From Faecousia sp. (GTDB taxonomy: Bacteria; Bacillota; Clostridia; Oscillospirales; Oscillospiraceae), in the NCBI GenBank assembly GCA_029257335.1, contig JARIBV010000043.1, positions 1 through 54,864 of the forward strand: DNA of 54,864 bases, read 5' to 3'. Below the pieces are notes generated by a model. That model saw only the letters and a program-made list of their open reading frames with translations. It ran no database searches and had not been told where the DNA came from. The translations under genes were made by a program, and so were the position numbers. Position 1 is the stretch's first letter. Each line of letters begins with the position of its first letter. This document shows, piece after piece, positions 16,522 to 24,887 of this stretch.

Positions 16522-18624
16522 CTATGTTTCCTTTTCTGAAATCCACCGTTTTTCCCGCTCCTGGCAGGAAAATACAATCACCTGCCGCTGCTCCCTGCTT
16601 AAAAGCTCCAGTGCCGCGGACAGCCTTCCTTCATCAAACCGGACGAATACATCATCCAAAATCAGCGGGGCATGGGGAAGCAGCACCTGGGCCACTGCCA
16701 GGCGCAGGGCCAGATACATCTGATCCACCGTTCCTTCACTGCGCCAGGCCGCAGGCAGGGCGGTCCCCTCTTTCTGCGCTGCGGCAGACAGGTTCATCTC
16801 CCGGTCCATGAGCAGCCGCTGATACCGGCCCCCGGTCAGGGTCTTGAGATACGCTCCGGCCCCGGCAGTGATCCTGGGGGCAAACCGGCTTTCCAGCTCC
16901 CCCTGGGCCATGACGAGGTATTCCTGGGCACAGCCCAGCGCCCTGTACCACTGCTCCAGCTTCTGCACCCGCTGCTGCAAAGACTCCTGCCGGGCCTCCA
17001 GGTCCTCCTGCCGGGAAAGCCCCGCCTGCTGGCCCCGCAGTCTGTCCAGTCGGGAACGGGCGGCCTCAAGCTTCTGTGCCGCTTCTACAAGGGCCTGACG
17101 GGTCTGCTCCTGATTCAGGTGCAGGTTGCTTTTGACCGGCGGCGCCTCCTCCATGCCCCGGGCCATGGCCTCCATGGCCTGCCGATACTGTTGGGCCGCT
17201 GCCGCAGTCTTTTGGACCTGATCCAGGGCCTCCCACTGCCGAAGGCTCTCAAGCAGGGGTTCTCTCCCCGGGGCAATGGCCCGCTGCTGTTGCAGGAGGG
17301 CTTCCCGCCGGGCGGAAAACACACGGGCCCGGGCCCGCTGCTGTTCCTCTCGCAGCTTTTGTGCCTCCTGCTTGTCCCCATAGGTCTGGGCCAGCCGGAG
17401 GATCTGCCGGGCATCCCCGGTTCCATATCGCTCTTCCAGACGGCTCTGTGCCCACGCCCGGTCCTTTGCCCGTTTTTTTCTCCTCCACAGAAGAACACAG
17501 GCCCCCAGGATCGGAACAACGGCCAAGAGCTTCGCCAGCTTGGGCAGAAACAGCGTTCCTGCCAAGGCCAGTCCCGGTATGACCCAGACCCACCAGGGGT
17601 CTTCCGGCCTCTCCGCTTCCGAAACATCCTGCCGGGCCATGGCAAGGGCTTCCTGCCCGGTGAGGCCCCGGAAGGCCGCCGGGACTGCCTCCTGCTCTGT
17701 GGCGGAGGCCTCCTGAGCCATGTCCTGATCCAGCCGATGGATCTGCGCTTCCAGCCGGTCAAACGCCTGCAAGTCCTCCCGGATGTTCTCCGGGGAGGGA
17801 AGGCCGCTGCACCGGTCCTGCCTCTGTTTTAAATTCTTTATTGCCTCCTGCTCTTCCTGCCGGGACCATTCCAGCCTTTCCAGCTTTTCCTTGTTTTGGC
17901 CGGCACGCAGGAAGGCTTCATGGGAGTTCAAAGCCTTTTGGGCCGCTTCCAGACCCTCCAGCTCCCCTTCCAGGGTCTGACACTGGCTCTGGAGCGACCG
18001 ATGCAGCTCCAGCTCCTCCTGCACCTGGGCAAGTGCCTGTCTGGTCTGAGGCAGAAGGCCCTTGCTGTGGTACTGGCACTGATTGCGCAGCTCTCGCAGT
18101 CTGGTTTCCAGTCCCATCATCGCAGGGCTGTCGTCTCCCGTGGTCACCAGCCGATTGAGCCGCCGGGACAGGGCTTCATCCTGGTCCACGGGCAAATCGC
18201 CTCCGGAAAGGAAGCCGCTTCTCAGATAGACGCTGCGTTCCACCCCCAGCAGCATCTGCCCGCAGTTCTCCCCGGTAAGCTCCGAAACTTCCAGGCCGCT
18301 GTCCGTCTCAAAGGCCCGAAACTCTCCCATGGGGATCCGGCCCTTTGTTCTGCGCTCTATGGTGATGCTTCTGCCCTCCCATTCCAGCTCCATGGAGCCT
18401 TCCATAGGCCTTCCGGACCAGGGCTTATAGCGCTCCTTGTCCGCAATGGTGCCCTGCTTGCTTCTCTGGCGGGTGTTGATTCCATAGAGCATTGCCATGA
18501 TAAAGGCGCACCAGGTGCTTTTTCCCCATTCATTGGGGGCAGTGATCACATTCATCCCCCGGTGAAACCGGAGGGTCTCTCCCTCCAGCTTGCCGAAGGT
18601 GGCCGTCATGGACAAAATCCTCAT
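16522..18624 (-). CDS. SbcC/YhaN-like coiled-coil ATPase with central membrane helices
   Basis: 700 residues. An N-terminal P-loop (APNEWGKST, about 30-38) and a C-terminal Walker B (LILDDVFVRFDE, about 651-662) make a split SMC/Rad50-type ATPase. Long Gln/Glu-rich coiled coils lie between (about 185-290 and 400-590). Two hydrophobic segments (about 341-360 and 362-378), bounded by WW and RRKKR, suggest membrane anchoring at the middle of the coil. Shorter than typical SbcC (over 1000). It overlaps the SbcD-like nuclease gene by 4 nt, so the two probably form a complex. YhaN, partner of YhaO in B. subtilis, is the closest match I recognise. Confidence 0.87.
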   Translation of the reverse strand: MRILSMTATFGKLEGETLRFHRGMNVITAPNEWGKSTWCAFIMAMLYGINTRQRSKQGTIADKERYKPWSGRPMEGSMELEWEGRSITIERRTKGRIPMGEFRAFETDSGLEVSELTGENCGQMLLGVERSVYLRSGFLSGGDLPVDQDEALSRRLNRLVTTGDDSPAMMGLETRLRELRNQCQYHSKGLLPQTRQALAQVQEELELHRSLQSQCQTLEGELEGLEAAQKALNSHEAFLRAGQNKEKLERLEWSRQEEQEAIKNLKQRQDRCSGLPSPENIREDLQAFDRLEAQIHRLDQDMAQEASATEQEAVPAAFRGLTGQEALAMARQDVSEAERPEDPWWVWVIPGLALAGTLFLPKLAKLLAVVPILGACVLLWRRKKRAKDRAWAQSRLEERYGTGDARQILRLAQTYGDKQEAQKLREEQQRARARVFSARREALLQQQRAIAPGREPLLESLRQWEALDQVQKTAAAAQQYRQAMEAMARGMEEAPPVKSNLHLNQEQTRQALVEAAQKLEAARSRLDRLRGQQAGLSRQEDLEARQESLQQRVQKLEQWYRALGCAQEYLVMAQGELESRFAPRITAGAGAYLKTLTGGRYQRLLMDREMNLSAAAQKEGTALPAAWRSEGTVDQMYLALRLAVAQVLLPHAPLILDDVFVRFDEGRLSAALELLSREQRQVIVFSCQEREKRWISEKET

Positions 18625-19697
18625 GGCAGCTCCACCTCCTGCCCTTCCAGGATCCGCCGGCTCAGCTTTGCCGCCAGGGCAAAAAGCTCCCGGTCCTCTT
18701 CTCCGGCCTCCTGGGCCGCTTCCTGAAGCAGCCGAAAGAAAATGCCCTCCAGGCTGTCCTCTCCCGCGGTTTTCCAGAGATCCCGTGGAAGCTCCGTCTC
18801 ATCCAGCAGCTCCAAGTGGAACACCCGCTTCTGAAGCTCCCGGGACAGAGCCGGAATGTTTACATTGTCACACTGGCCCCGTAGATGGATGCGATAAAGA
18901 TTGTCCTCTGCCTGGGCGGGCAGGGCCGCCAGCACCGCCTCCACCGGGTCCTGCCCCACCTCCACGGTCAGCTCCTCATAGCTGCCCAGATTCAGGGGGT
19001 AAAAGACGGGCTCCGCTTTTTCTTCCGTGATCTGCGTGATCCAGAACCCCTTGGGGCCGGTCTCGTCAAAGCCATGGCCCATGGGGCATCCGGGCCACAG
19101 GGCCAGGGTGGCGCCCAGCTGCATTTTTCCGGCCTTGTGGATATGGCCCAGTGCCAGATACGAAAGCCCGGACCCCTCCACCTGCCGGCGGGTCACGGGG
19201 CAGTAGGGAGAATCCAGTGTGAGCGGGTCCCCGTGGAGCACCATGAGCTGGTACGCTTCCTCTCCTCTGGCACGGAAGCCCTCCAGAAGGCCGGGGCAGT
19301 CCATGGACTGATAGCCCGCGCCCCAGACCCGGCAATCCAGCTCCGGCAGCACCACCGATTCCAGGGCGGCCCGCTTAAAAATATGGACATTTTCCGGCCA
19401 CAGCTCCTGCATATAGGGAGATTGAGAACAGAGATAGTCATGGTTTCCCGGGGCAATCAGCACGGGGACCTGCATACGCTCCAGGGTCCGGCCCAGCAGC
19501 CGGACCAGGTCCCCCTCTGCCTCGGGCCGGTCAAACAGATCCCCCGCAAGAAGCACCAGATCACAGGTCCTGCCGTAGTCGGCCAAAATATCCAGAAGCT
19601 GCTCCAGCTTTTTTCGCTTGACGGCCCCCTGTTCCGGCTGCAAGCCCCGGAATCTTGCCCCCAGATGCAGATCGGCGGTGTGCAGCACTTTAAGCAT
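18621..19697 (-). CDS. SbcD/YhaO-like metallophosphoesterase (DNA nuclease)
   Basis: 358 residues. Calcineurin-like phosphoesterase motifs: DLHLG (about 9-13), GDLFDRP (about 52-58), GNHD (about 84-87), H in VLHGD, and GHIH (about 186-189). A C-terminal domain (about 240-358) matches the capping/ATPase-binding region of SbcD-type proteins. Start chosen as ATG 19695-19697; a GTG 6 nt upstream is possible. The ymdB stop overlaps this start region. Likely nuclease partner of the SbcC-like ATPase encoded next. Confidence 0.88.
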   Translation of the reverse strand: MLKVLHTADLHLGARFRGLQPEQGAVKRKKLEQLLDILADYGRTCDLVLLAGDLFDRPEAEGDLVRLLGRTLERMQVPVLIAPGNHDYLCSQSPYMQELWPENVHIFKRAALESVVLPELDCRVWGAGYQSMDCPGLLEGFRARGEEAYQLMVLHGDPLTLDSPYCPVTRRQVEGSGLSYLALGHIHKAGKMQLGATLALWPGCPMGHGFDETGPKGFWITQITEEKAEPVFYPLNLGSYEELTVEVGQDPVEAVLAALPAQAEDNLYRIHLRGQCDNVNIPALSRELQKRVFHLELLDETELPRDLWKTAGEDSLEGIFFRLLQEAAQEAGEEDRELFALAAKLSRRILEGQEVELP

Positions 19698-20463
19698 AGA
19701 CACTCACCCGCTGCGTTTCCAGGCACCGACCCTTTTCATCCAGAGTAAAGACCACACCCTCCAGCTTGCCGGGGCCGGGGGCCGGCTGGTAGCGCCCCGT
19801 GAGATCGCCCCGGAACCGGGCTATGGACAGATCGGGACGGATGCCCAAAATGGAGTTCTTGGGGCCGGTCATTCCCAAATCCGTCACATATCCCGTGCCC
19901 TTCGGCAAAATCTGATCGTCCGCCGTGGGCACATGGGTATGGGTGCCCCAGACCGCACTGACCCGGCCGTCCAGCATGTAGCCCATGGCCAGCTTCTCGG
20001 AGGTGGCCTCGGCATGAAGCTCCACCAAAATCCGGGGCGTCTCGATCTGCTTCAGGATCTTTTCCACCTGCAAAAACGGATTGTCCGGGCTGTAGTCCAT
20101 ATTGCATCTGCCGATCAGGTCGATGACCGCCACTTCCCCTGCCGGGCTGTCAAACACGCCCCATCCCCGCCCCGGCAGCTGGGGGGCCAGATTGGCAGGC
20201 CGGAGAATGCGGGAACAGTCATCCATGTAGTCGCAGATTTCCCGCCGTCCAAAGGTATGGTTTCCCATGGTAATTACATCGGCGCCGGCATCAAAAATGG
20301 TCTCCGCCATATCCCTGGTGATGCCCAAAATAGCCGCATTTTCTCCGTTGACCACGGTAAAATCCGCTCCGCACTGTCTGCGAAGCCGGGGCAGATGTCG
20401 CTCGATCATAGAAACACCGCAATCTGCCACCACATCTCCTACTGCCAAAACCTTCCACTGCAT
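19690..20463 (-). CDS. ymdB: YmdB-family phosphodiesterase
   Basis: 257 residues. Members of this family are dinuclear-iron phosphodiesterases active on 2',3'-cyclic nucleotides in vitro, and B. subtilis YmdB affects biofilm and motility decisions. Motifs: VGDVV at the start, VNGENAA (about 39-45), MGNHTFG (about 67-73), and the H-containing ELHAEATSEK and GTHTHVPTAD blocks. ATG 20461-20463 follows GGAAGGAG; the upstream in-frame codons lack a site. First gene of the operon. Confidence 0.93.
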   Translation of the reverse strand: MQWKVLAVGDVVADCGVSMIERHLPRLRRQCGADFTVVNGENAAILGITRDMAETIFDAGADVITMGNHTFGRREICDYMDDCSRILRPANLAPQLPGRGWGVFDSPAGEVAVIDLIGRCNMDYSPDNPFLQVEKILKQIETPRILVELHAEATSEKLAMGYMLDGRVSAVWGTHTHVPTADDQILPKGTGYVTDLGMTGPKNSILGIRPDLSIARFRGDLTGRYQPAPGPGKLEGVVFTLDEKGRCLETQRVSVYA

Positions 20464-20502
20464 ACACAACAACTCCTTCCAAAGCCTATCATTTGTCTCC
20501 CC

Positions 20503-20531
20503 ATTATACCCTACAGGCCCACGCATTGCAA
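20503..20531 (-). promoter_or_regulatory. Promoter of ymdB-sbcDC-like-lrgAB operon
   Basis: Minus-strand -35 TTGCAA (20531-20526), 17-bp spacer, -10 TATAAT (20508-20503). Confidence 0.85.
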
Positions 20532-20593
20532 TTATCTTTTACAGGGAATCTCTTCATTTTCCCCGTTTCCCATCTGAATCCTTCCCGGAAACT

Positions 20594-20637
20594 GCAAAAA
20601 AAGACCGCTTCGTCCGGTGACAAAGCAGTCTTTTGCA
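20594..20637 (-). terminator. Rho-independent terminator of htrA operon
   Basis: On the minus strand, AAGACTGCTT pairs with AAGCGGTCTT around a 12-nt loop, then seven T residues follow. Confidence 0.85.
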
Positions 20638-20640
20638 GTG

Positions 20641-21924
20641 TTATGATTTTGAATCCCGTCCGGCCTCTTCCAACACCAGCGTCCCTGCCATATGCTGGCC
20701 GCGGCTGCTGCGATAGATCTCGATATCCACCACATCCCCGGGAATATGGCTCTGAAGGGCTGCCAGCAGGTCCTTTTTCGTGCCGATCTTCTTTCCCGCC
20801 ACAGAAGTGACCACATCCCCTTCCCGGACCCCTGCGGCCCATGCGTTGGAGCTTCTGGACACCCCGGTCACATACAGACCCGAGGGCAGGCGGTAGAACA
20901 TCTGATACTGATATTCCAGCTCAATGAGTTCCACCCCCAGGCTGGGCCGTCCGGGCACATAGCCCGTTTCCACCAGCTGGTCCACCACGATCTTCACCGT
21001 ATTGGCCGGAATGGCAAAGCCCAGCCCCTCTACCCCGGCGCTGCTGTATTGGTCGCCGATCTTGGCGGTATTGATCCCCACCACCTGGCCGTAGCAGTTG
21101 ATCAGGGGGCCGCCGGAGTTTCCCTTGTTGAGGGCGGCGGTAGTCTGGATCAGGTTCAGGTCAATGTCATTGACGACCAGATTCCGGTTGATTGCGGAGA
21201 TGATGCCATCGGTCATGGTGCCCCGCAGCTCCGGACCCAGAGGGTCTCCAATGGCAGAAACCGGATCTCCCACCTTGCAGGATTCGGAGTCTCCAAACTC
21301 CGCCGCAATCAGGTCGGCTGCGTCAACGGACAGCACCGCCAGATCCGTCAGCAGGTCCTGCCCCACCAGAGAGGCCTCAAAGGTCCGCTGGTCCGCCAGG
21401 GTCACCTGAATGGAAGTGGCCTGATTCACCACATGGGCGCAGGTGATAATATATCCGTTGGCGCTCATAATCACGCCGGAGCCGTTGCTTTTGCCCTCCG
21501 GCACCTCCGCCGTTACGGACACCACGGAGGGATTCACCTTCTCGTAAATCTCCTGCAAGGAAAGCGCTCCGTCCCCTTTGACATTGGGAACCGATTCCGG
21601 TGTGTGGGAAATCATCATCTGTTCCCACTTTTCTTTGGCCTTATCTTTTGCCGGCTCCGGGCGGGATTGCCGATCCAACTCTCCGCCCAGGCTGCCCACC
21701 TGATCCTGGTTTATATTTTCCGCCGGCGGGGCGTCTGCCTCAATATGGGAAAGGCTGATTCCTACAACGCCGATCCCCAAAATAATGGTCAGCAGGATCA
21801 TGGTCAGCAGACCGCCGTGGCTTTTGGGGGGCCGGGTGCTGCCGGTCTCATAGAATCCCCCCTCCTCCGGCTTTTTGAGCTGCGTGAACTCCGGCTCCAG
21901 GGGTGTTCGATTGTCATGGTACAT
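20641..21924 (-). CDS. HtrA/DegP-type serine protease with PDZ domain
   Basis: 427 residues. One N-terminal membrane anchor (about 39-58) leads to an extracytoplasmic trypsin-like domain with the triad His164 (CAHVV), Asp194 (TDLAVL) and Ser270 (GNSGGPL), and a single C-terminal PDZ domain (about 325-415, GVREGDVVTSV). It degrades or refolds damaged exported proteins. Start is ATG 21922-21924 with GAGGTG ahead; the earlier in-frame GTG lies in that site. It is the third gene of a response regulator-histidine kinase-protease operon, which suggests feedback control of envelope or secretion stress, as CssRS does for HtrA in Bacillus. Confidence 0.95.
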   Translation of the reverse strand: MYHDNRTPLEPEFTQLKKPEEGGFYETGSTRPPKSHGGLLTMILLTIILGIGVVGISLSHIEADAPPAENINQDQVGSLGGELDRQSRPEPAKDKAKEKWEQMMISHTPESVPNVKGDGALSLQEIYEKVNPSVVSVTAEVPEGKSNGSGVIMSANGYIITCAHVVNQATSIQVTLADQRTFEASLVGQDLLTDLAVLSVDAADLIAAEFGDSESCKVGDPVSAIGDPLGPELRGTMTDGIISAINRNLVVNDIDLNLIQTTAALNKGNSGGPLINCYGQVVGINTAKIGDQYSSAGVEGLGFAIPANTVKIVVDQLVETGYVPGRPSLGVELIELEYQYQMFYRLPSGLYVTGVSRSSNAWAAGVREGDVVTSVAGKKIGTKKDLLAALQSHIPGDVVDIEIYRSSRGQHMAGTLVLEEAGRDSKS

Positions 21925-21948
21925 CAGGATCACCTCGTATCGTGGGGA

Positions 21949-23391
21949 TTACAAACTATTCACCTTGGTGAGGGTGAAGGTAAATTCCGTGGCGTCACTG
22001 CTGCTGGAAACGGAAATATCCTCACCATGGCTGCAAATAATGGTTTTTACAATATACAGGCCCAGTCCCCAGCTGTCCCGGTTCAGGCTTCTGCTCTTAT
22101 CGATCTTGTGGAACCGGTCAAAGACCAGAGGCAGCTCCTCCGTGGGAATGGGCTCGCCGGTATTGGACACGGACACATAGACCTTACTGCCGGACTCCCG
22201 GATCTTGAGCCCCAGGGTACCTTCCTCCGGGCAGAACTTCACGGCATTGTCAATGAGGTTATACACCACCTGGGTGATGGAATCCAGCTGGCCTCTGGCA
22301 TAGATGGGATATTCGGGAAATTCCACCTGCACATCCAGCTTCTTCTGGTTGATCTTGTGCTCAAAGGTGATGAGCACCTGCCCCACACATTCCGCCACAT
22401 CAAAGTTGGTCATGTTCTCCACCGGGATCCCCTGGTCATGGAGCCGGGACACATCCAGCATACTGCGCACCAGTCGGCTCAGCCGCTTGACCTCCTCGGA
22501 GACCAGATTCAAATACTGGGTCTCCTTCTCCGGGGGAATGGTGCCGTCCAGAATTCCGTCTACATAGCCCCCGATGGTGGTCATGGGGGTTTTCAGCTCG
22601 TGGCTCACATTGGCCACGAACTCCTGGCGCTGATATTCGCTCTTTTCCAGAGAGTTTGCCATGTTGTTGAAGGCCACCGCCAGCTCGTCGATCTCCATGG
22701 TGTTATCGCCGCCGGTTTCCACCCGTGCCTTCAGATTGCCGTGGCCGAATTCCCGGGCGGCGTCTGCCATGGCCCGCAGGGGCTTGCACTGGTTCCGGGT
22801 CATAAAAGACACCGCAATCACCGCAAAAATCAGCATGACAAAGGCCACCACCACAAACATCTCCGTGATCTGGTTCAGCAGCACATCCACGCTGCGAACG
22901 GGCTGGGACACCACCACCAGGCCCAGGACCGTACCGTCGGACATGGTGCAGGGAATGGCCGCATAGTAGCGCTTTTCCCCTTCGTCATAGATCCCCTCCA
23001 GATTGCCCACGCCTGTGACCCCCTTGAGTCCCCGGCGCACATATTCCTCCGGTAGCTTCATGCCCATATGGACACAGCCCAGCTTCTGACACGAGCAGGT
23101 CAGCACCTGCCCTTCCGTATTGCAAAGGAGGGTGTCCGTACCGGACACCATGGAGGCGAAGGTGAGATTCATGTGAAATGCCAGCCCTGTCTCCGTATAG
23201 CCCGCACCGGCGGCCAAGGCGTAGTTGATCGCCAGCTCGGAAACCGCCTGGGCATTGGCCTTCAGCTCCTGCTCCCGTTCGTCGTTAAAGAATCCCTGGG
23301 CCATGGCCCGAAAGGACAGGCCGATGCCCAAAACGCTCACCAGGATAATGAGGGCCATCACGGAGAAAATACGGCTAAAGGTTGATTTCAC
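21949..23391 (-). CDS. Two-component sensor histidine kinase
   Basis: 480 residues. Two membrane helices (about 8-28 and 177-197) flank an extracytoplasmic sensor domain of about 148 residues. Then come a HAMP domain (about 198-250), the H box SHELKTP (phospho-acceptor His264), the N box YNLIDNAVKF, and the G box WGLGLYIVK. The sensor holds a cluster of cysteines (90, 99, 101, 106 and 148), unusual for an exposed domain and suggestive of a disulfide or metal/redox site. Overlaps the response regulator by 4 nt. Confidence 0.95.
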   Translation of the reverse strand: MKSTFSRIFSVMALIILVSVLGIGLSFRAMAQGFFNDEREQELKANAQAVSELAINYALAAGAGYTETGLAFHMNLTFASMVSGTDTLLCNTEGQVLTCSCQKLGCVHMGMKLPEEYVRRGLKGVTGVGNLEGIYDEGEKRYYAAIPCTMSDGTVLGLVVVSQPVRSVDVLLNQITEMFVVVAFVMLIFAVIAVSFMTRNQCKPLRAMADAAREFGHGNLKARVETGGDNTMEIDELAVAFNNMANSLEKSEYQRQEFVANVSHELKTPMTTIGGYVDGILDGTIPPEKETQYLNLVSEEVKRLSRLVRSMLDVSRLHDQGIPVENMTNFDVAECVGQVLITFEHKINQKKLDVQVEFPEYPIYARGQLDSITQVVYNLIDNAVKFCPEEGTLGLKIRESGSKVYVSVSNTGEPIPTEELPLVFDRFHKIDKSRSLNRDSWGLGLYIVKTIICSHGEDISVSSSSDATEFTFTLTKVNSL

Positions 23392-24077
23392 CCGTTCACC
23401 ACCTCAAACTTGTACCCTACGCCCCAGACGGTCTTGAGGCTCCACTGGTCAGACACGCCCTCCAGCTTTTCTCTCAGCCGCTTGATATGGACATCCACCG
23501 TCCGGGAGTCACCGAAGTAATCAAAGCCCCAGACCTCGTCCAGAAGCTGGTTTCTGGTATAGACCCGGTTGGGAGAGGAGGCCAGATGGAACAAAAGCTC
23601 CATCTCCTTGGGCGGAGCATCCACCTTTTTCCCGTCCACGATCAGCTCAAAGGCATCCATGTCGATAATCAGCTTATCCAGCACCAGACGGTTGGATTTC
23701 TTTTCCACCACGCTGCCGGTACGCCGAAGCACCGCCTCGATTCGGGCCAGCACCTCTTTCATCTCGAAGGGCTTGGTGATATAGTCATCGGCACCGGACT
23801 TGAGGCCGGACACCTTGTCCCCCGTCTCTCCTTTTGCCGTGAGCATAATAATAGGGACCTGACTCTCGGCCCGAATGGCACGGCAGACCGCCCAGCCATC
23901 CATCACAGGAAGCATGAGATCCAACAGCACCAGGTCCGGCTTGATGGCCCGAAATTTTGTGACTCCCTGCCCGCCGTCTGCGGCCCAGACCACGGCATAG
24001 CCTTCTTTTTCCAAATACATCTGCAAAAGCTCTGCAATATTCTTATCGTCTTCCACGACCAAAACTGTAATTGCCAT
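23388..24077 (-). CDS. OmpR/PhoB-family response regulator
   Basis: 229 residues. Receiver domain (1-115) with acidic pocket Glu9-Asp10-Asp11, phospho-acceptor Asp53 (LLDLMLP) and Lys in ITKPFE. C-terminal OmpR-type winged helix (about 130-229) ending in a VWGVGYKF wing. ATG 24075-24077 follows AGGAGGC; the upstream in-frame ATG is inside the leader. Likely controls its own operon with the kinase and HtrA. Confidence 0.96.
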   Translation of the reverse strand: MAITVLVVEDDKNIAELLQMYLEKEGYAVVWAADGGQGVTKFRAIKPDLVLLDLMLPVMDGWAVCRAIRAESQVPIIMLTAKGETGDKVSGLKSGADDYITKPFEMKEVLARIEAVLRRTGSVVEKKSNRLVLDKLIIDMDAFELIVDGKKVDAPPKEMELLFHLASSPNRVYTRNQLLDEVWGFDYFGDSRTVDVHIKRLREKLEGVSDQWSLKTVWGVGYKFEVVNG

Positions 24078-24115
24078 TGCATTGCCTCCTATCATCTACG
24101 CATTTTGTACCTACT

Positions 24116-24157
24116 ATTATATCTATTTTTCCATTCTTGGGGTGAACAATTTGTAAA
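24116..24157 (-). promoter_or_regulatory. Promoter region of TCS-htrA operon with direct repeat
   Basis: Minus-strand -10 TATAAT (24121-24116) lacks a good -35. Instead, TTTACA (24157-24152) and TTCACC (24146-24141) form a direct repeat with 11-bp period, ending 19 bp before the -10. Such spacing is typical of OmpR-family sites (PhoP-like TT-ACA repeats), which would fit activation by the operon's own regulator. Confidence 0.45.
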
Positions 24158-24240
24158 AACTCCCTGGTAAATTTCTTTCCGGAGGAATTTCCTTTCCCGT
24201 TTGCCTCCTCTTTGCCCCCATGCTTTCCAAATATCGGGAC

Positions 24241-24287
24241 AAAAACAGGCCAAAGGCTCCCTTCTCAGAAAGCCTTTGGCCTGTTTT
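24241..24287. terminator. Bidirectional-looking terminator after spoVAC
   Basis: AAAACAGGCCAAAGGCT pairs perfectly with AGCCTTTGGCCTGTTTT around a 12-nt loop. On the minus strand it ends in TTTTTGTC, so it ends the spoVAC transcript. Confidence 0.85.
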
Positions 24288-24335
24288 GCCGGGTTCCGTC
24301 ATGATCCCCCCTGCAAAGGATATGGGTTCCGGTTT

Positions 24336-24779
24336 TCAGAACATCCTCACGAGCCAATAGATGAGGCCATAGACGATGCTTGCCACCGTGCCGTAGACGA
24401 TCACGGGACCGGCGATGGTAAACATCTTTGCTCCCACGCCCAGGATCATTCCTTCGCTTCGGAATTCCACGGCGGGAGCCGCCACGGCGTTGGCAAAGCC
24501 CGTAATGGGCACCAGTGTCCCTGCACCGGCGTATTTGGCGATGTTGTCATAGAGACTGAATCCCGTCAAAATGGCGGAGATGGTCACCAGGCTCATGGAG
24601 GTGGCACAGCCTGCGGCCTCTTTGTCCAGTCCCATATGCAGATACAGATTGCACAGGGCCTGTCCCAGAACGCAGATCAGCCCTCCGATCCAGAAGGCGT
24701 TGAGGCAGTCCTTAAAGATCGGTGATTTGGGGCTCATGGCCTTTACATAGGCGCCGTATTCCGCTTCGTTCATCTTCAT
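24336..24779 (-). CDS. spoVAC: Stage V sporulation protein AC (SpoVAC)
   Basis: 147 residues, four membrane helices. SpoVAC belongs to the channel that moves dipicolinic acid into the forespore and out during germination; it can act mechanosensitively. Blocks GGLICVLGQ, the SAILTGFSLYD segment, the AGAGTLVPITGFAN block and EGMILGVGAKMF are characteristic. ATG follows AAGGAGG. No spoVAD or spoVAE gene is adjacent: it lies alone between the two-component operon and engB, with its own sigma-G-type promoter. Confidence 0.95.
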   Translation of the reverse strand: MKMNEAEYGAYVKAMSPKSPIFKDCLNAFWIGGLICVLGQALCNLYLHMGLDKEAAGCATSMSLVTISAILTGFSLYDNIAKYAGAGTLVPITGFANAVAAPAVEFRSEGMILGVGAKMFTIAGPVIVYGTVASIVYGLIYWLVRMF

Positions 24780-24800
24780 CCAATTCCCTCCTTATGCACC

Positions 24801-24829
24801 TAGTATGACCAGAAGGAGCCGGTTCATTC
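24801..24829 (-). promoter_or_regulatory. Candidate sigma-G promoter of spoVAC
   Basis: Minus-strand -35 GAATG (24829-24825), 17-bp spacer, and -10 CATACTA (24807-24801). Compare the B. subtilis sigma-G consensus gmATR-N18-CATnmTA. spoVA genes are known to be expressed by sigma-G in the forespore. Confidence 0.7.
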
Positions 24830-24841
24830 GGAAAAATTTGC

Positions 24842-24879
24842 AGAAAAAACCTGCTGAAACCCGGAGGTTCCAGCAGGTC
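24842..24879 (-). terminator. Rho-independent terminator after engB
   Basis: On the minus strand, ACCTGCTG pairs with CAGCAGGT, extended by AACC/GGTT, followed by six T residues. Confidence 0.88.
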
Positions 24880-24887
24880 TCTTGTGA

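Noticed and set aside
20692..23055. 787-codon plus-strand open frame opposite htrA and the histidine kinase
   Set aside because: It lies fully antisense to two genes with complete catalytic motifs, has Gly/His-rich low-similarity composition typical of GC-rich antisense frames, and has no ribosome-binding site.
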